Source: Fulvia fulva (Eukaryota; Ascomycota; Dothideomycetes; Mycosphaerellales; Mycosphaerellaceae). From it: a stretch of 64,000 bases of DNA. The notes under the pieces are model-generated. The model was given only the letters and a program-made list of their open reading frames with translations. It had not been told where the DNA came from and ran no database searches. The stretch covers positions 4,030,001 to 4,094,000 of the forward strand of contig NC_063017.1 of NCBI RefSeq assembly GCF_020509005.1, read 5' to 3'. A program made the position numbers and the translations under genes. Below, piece after piece: positions 63,228-64,000 of this stretch. Position 1 is the first letter of the stretch. Every line of letters begins with the position of its first letter.

Positions 63228-64000
63228 CTACTTGCTATACTGGAAGTTCCCGAAGCCAGCGCCGTAGTGAGGCCCCGGTGTCTGATTGTTGAGCCCGGCG
63301 TGCTGGGTGGTCGGCGTTGATGGGTTATTGGGTGTAAGAGTATTGACACCCCCTAAGCCAGCCAGGCCGCCAGTACCATTCACTTGTCCTGGTGTGCTTT
63401 GCGCTGCGAAGAACTCCTCCCGGTACTGCTGACTCGCAGGAGCCGCGACGCCATGGAGACCGTAAATCTGATCGGCCAGGGTCTCGTCAAGCTGTCCACC
63501 GAAGATCTTGCTCTTCATCGCCCAAAATACCTGACCAGTCAACCAGGCGTCGGAGCCTGCTGTGTGTGCTTGTCCGATTCGGGTACAGCCCAGCTCCTCT
63601 GCAAGATCTGTAAGACCAGACTTCTGACCAAGAGCATCCACCACAGACGCAGCTTGCTCGGAGAGTCGTTGGGTACTACGCACTCGCTGAGCGTGTCGCA
63701 GGAGGAACTTGATGTCCCACAGCTTGGGGAAGTAGATCTTCACCAGGTTGAAGAACTCGGTCTGGTCCATGGGTAACGCGTCGTTGGAGAGCAGCTTGAT
63801 GAGATAGCCAAAATCGTATCCGGAATGGAAGCTGAGCCAGTGTACATCAGGATTGAAGGCTAGGCCAGACGTTGTGAGCAGTGAACCAAAGGTTTCGGGT
63901 GACATGCCATGCTCGAGATGCCGCCCGAAGTCAACACCACTCGACTTGAGCAGCTCAATAGATGAATCAGACGACATGTCCTCGTCGATATTGAACTGGA
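63228..64000 (-). CDS. POP2: CCR4-NOT deadenylase subunit CAF1/POP2, 5' partial
   Basis: C-terminal part of the DEDD-type 3'-5' exonuclease that shortens mRNA poly(A) tails. The frame runs off the window (upstream codons read QFNIDED before MSSDSSIELL), so the N-terminal DE motif is not in view. Seen: DSSIELLKSSGVDF, LAFNPDVHWLSFHSGYDFGYLIKLLS (second Asp), FPKLWDIKFLL, and the HxxGSDAWLTGQVFW block with the last Asp. A Gly/Asn/Thr-rich tail (TPNNPSTPTTQHAG) follows, as in other filamentous fungi. No intron or lesion in the visible part. Confidence 0.95.
   Translation of the reverse strand, partial: QFNIDEDMSSDSSIELLKSSGVDFGRHLEHGMSPETFGSLLTTSGLAFNPDVHWLSFHSGYDFGYLIKLLSNDALPMDQTEFFNLVKIYFPKLWDIKFLLRHAQRVRSTQRLSEQAASVVDALGQKSGLTDLAEELGCTRIGQAHTAGSDAWLTGQVFWAMKSKIFGGQLDETLADQIYGLHGVAAPASQQYREEFFAAQSTPGQVNGTGGLAGLGGVNTLTPNNPSTPTTQHAGLNNQTPGPHYGAGFGNFQYSK

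Noticed and set aside
1..64000. CRISPR arrays, insertion sequences, prokaryotic operons
   Set aside because: The DNA is eukaryotic with spliceosomal introns; no spaced direct repeats of CRISPR type and no prokaryotic signals were found.

Overview
The window is nuclear DNA of a filamentous ascomycete. Most genes carry spliceosomal introns of about 50-65 bp with GT..AG ends and CTRAC-type branch sites. Gene families typical of Pezizomycotina are present: HET-domain genes, an NB-ARC/TPR gene, C2H2+Zn2Cys6 regulators, a DUF6604 protein, a hybrid histidine kinase and a fungal glucosylceramide synthase. Intron style and gene content fit a Dothideomycete, but I cannot name the species.

Layout. 1-8.7 kb: an auxilin/Swa2-like J-protein and a DUF6604 protein (both minus), then D-3-phosphoglycerate dehydrogenase (plus). 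9.2-21.5 kb: a contiguous catabolic-type cluster with a VOC-fold extradiol-dioxygenase-like protein, an FAH-family hydrolase, a C2H2+Zn2Cys6 regulator, a PRISE-like reductase, a phenol-hydroxylase-type FAD monooxygenase, a cytochrome P450 and an EHN-type epoxide hydrolase. 21.6-25.7 kb: hybrid histidine kinase. 26.6-42.7 kb: mainly housekeeping genes, namely HTD2, a vacuolar amino-acid transporter, eRF1, prephenate dehydratase, seryl-tRNA synthetase, an MFS permease and Sec72. 44.8-56.8 kb: accessory DNA with a broken secreted-protein gene, two damaged HET genes, an intact RING protein and a deleted NLR. 57-64 kb: glucosylceramide synthase, a CAP-like fragment, a proline-rich repeat protein, an amino-acid permease with an internal stop, and the 5'-partial CAF1/POP2 deadenylase.

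Two signals stand out. First, eRF1 ends in UGA-C and is followed in the same frame by 84 strongly coding-like codons. A canonical 56-bp intron then leads to 11 more codons and a TAG. This resembles an autoregulatory circuit combining stop-codon readthrough with a 3'UTR intron and nonsense-mediated decay. Second, single lesions (premature stops, one-base frameshifts, loss of a catalytic His) fall in most of the 9-21 kb cluster, in every incompatibility/NLR-type gene and in the permease. About 28 kb of neighbouring genes are open. That bias argues for relaxed selection on accessory genes rather than uniform sequence error. The catabolic cluster appears to be a pathway being lost. Its logic would be aromatic hydroxylation (FAD monooxygenase, P450), ring cleavage (VOC dioxygenase), hydrolysis (FAH protein) and side reactions (PRISE reductase, epoxide hydrolase), under one local regulator.
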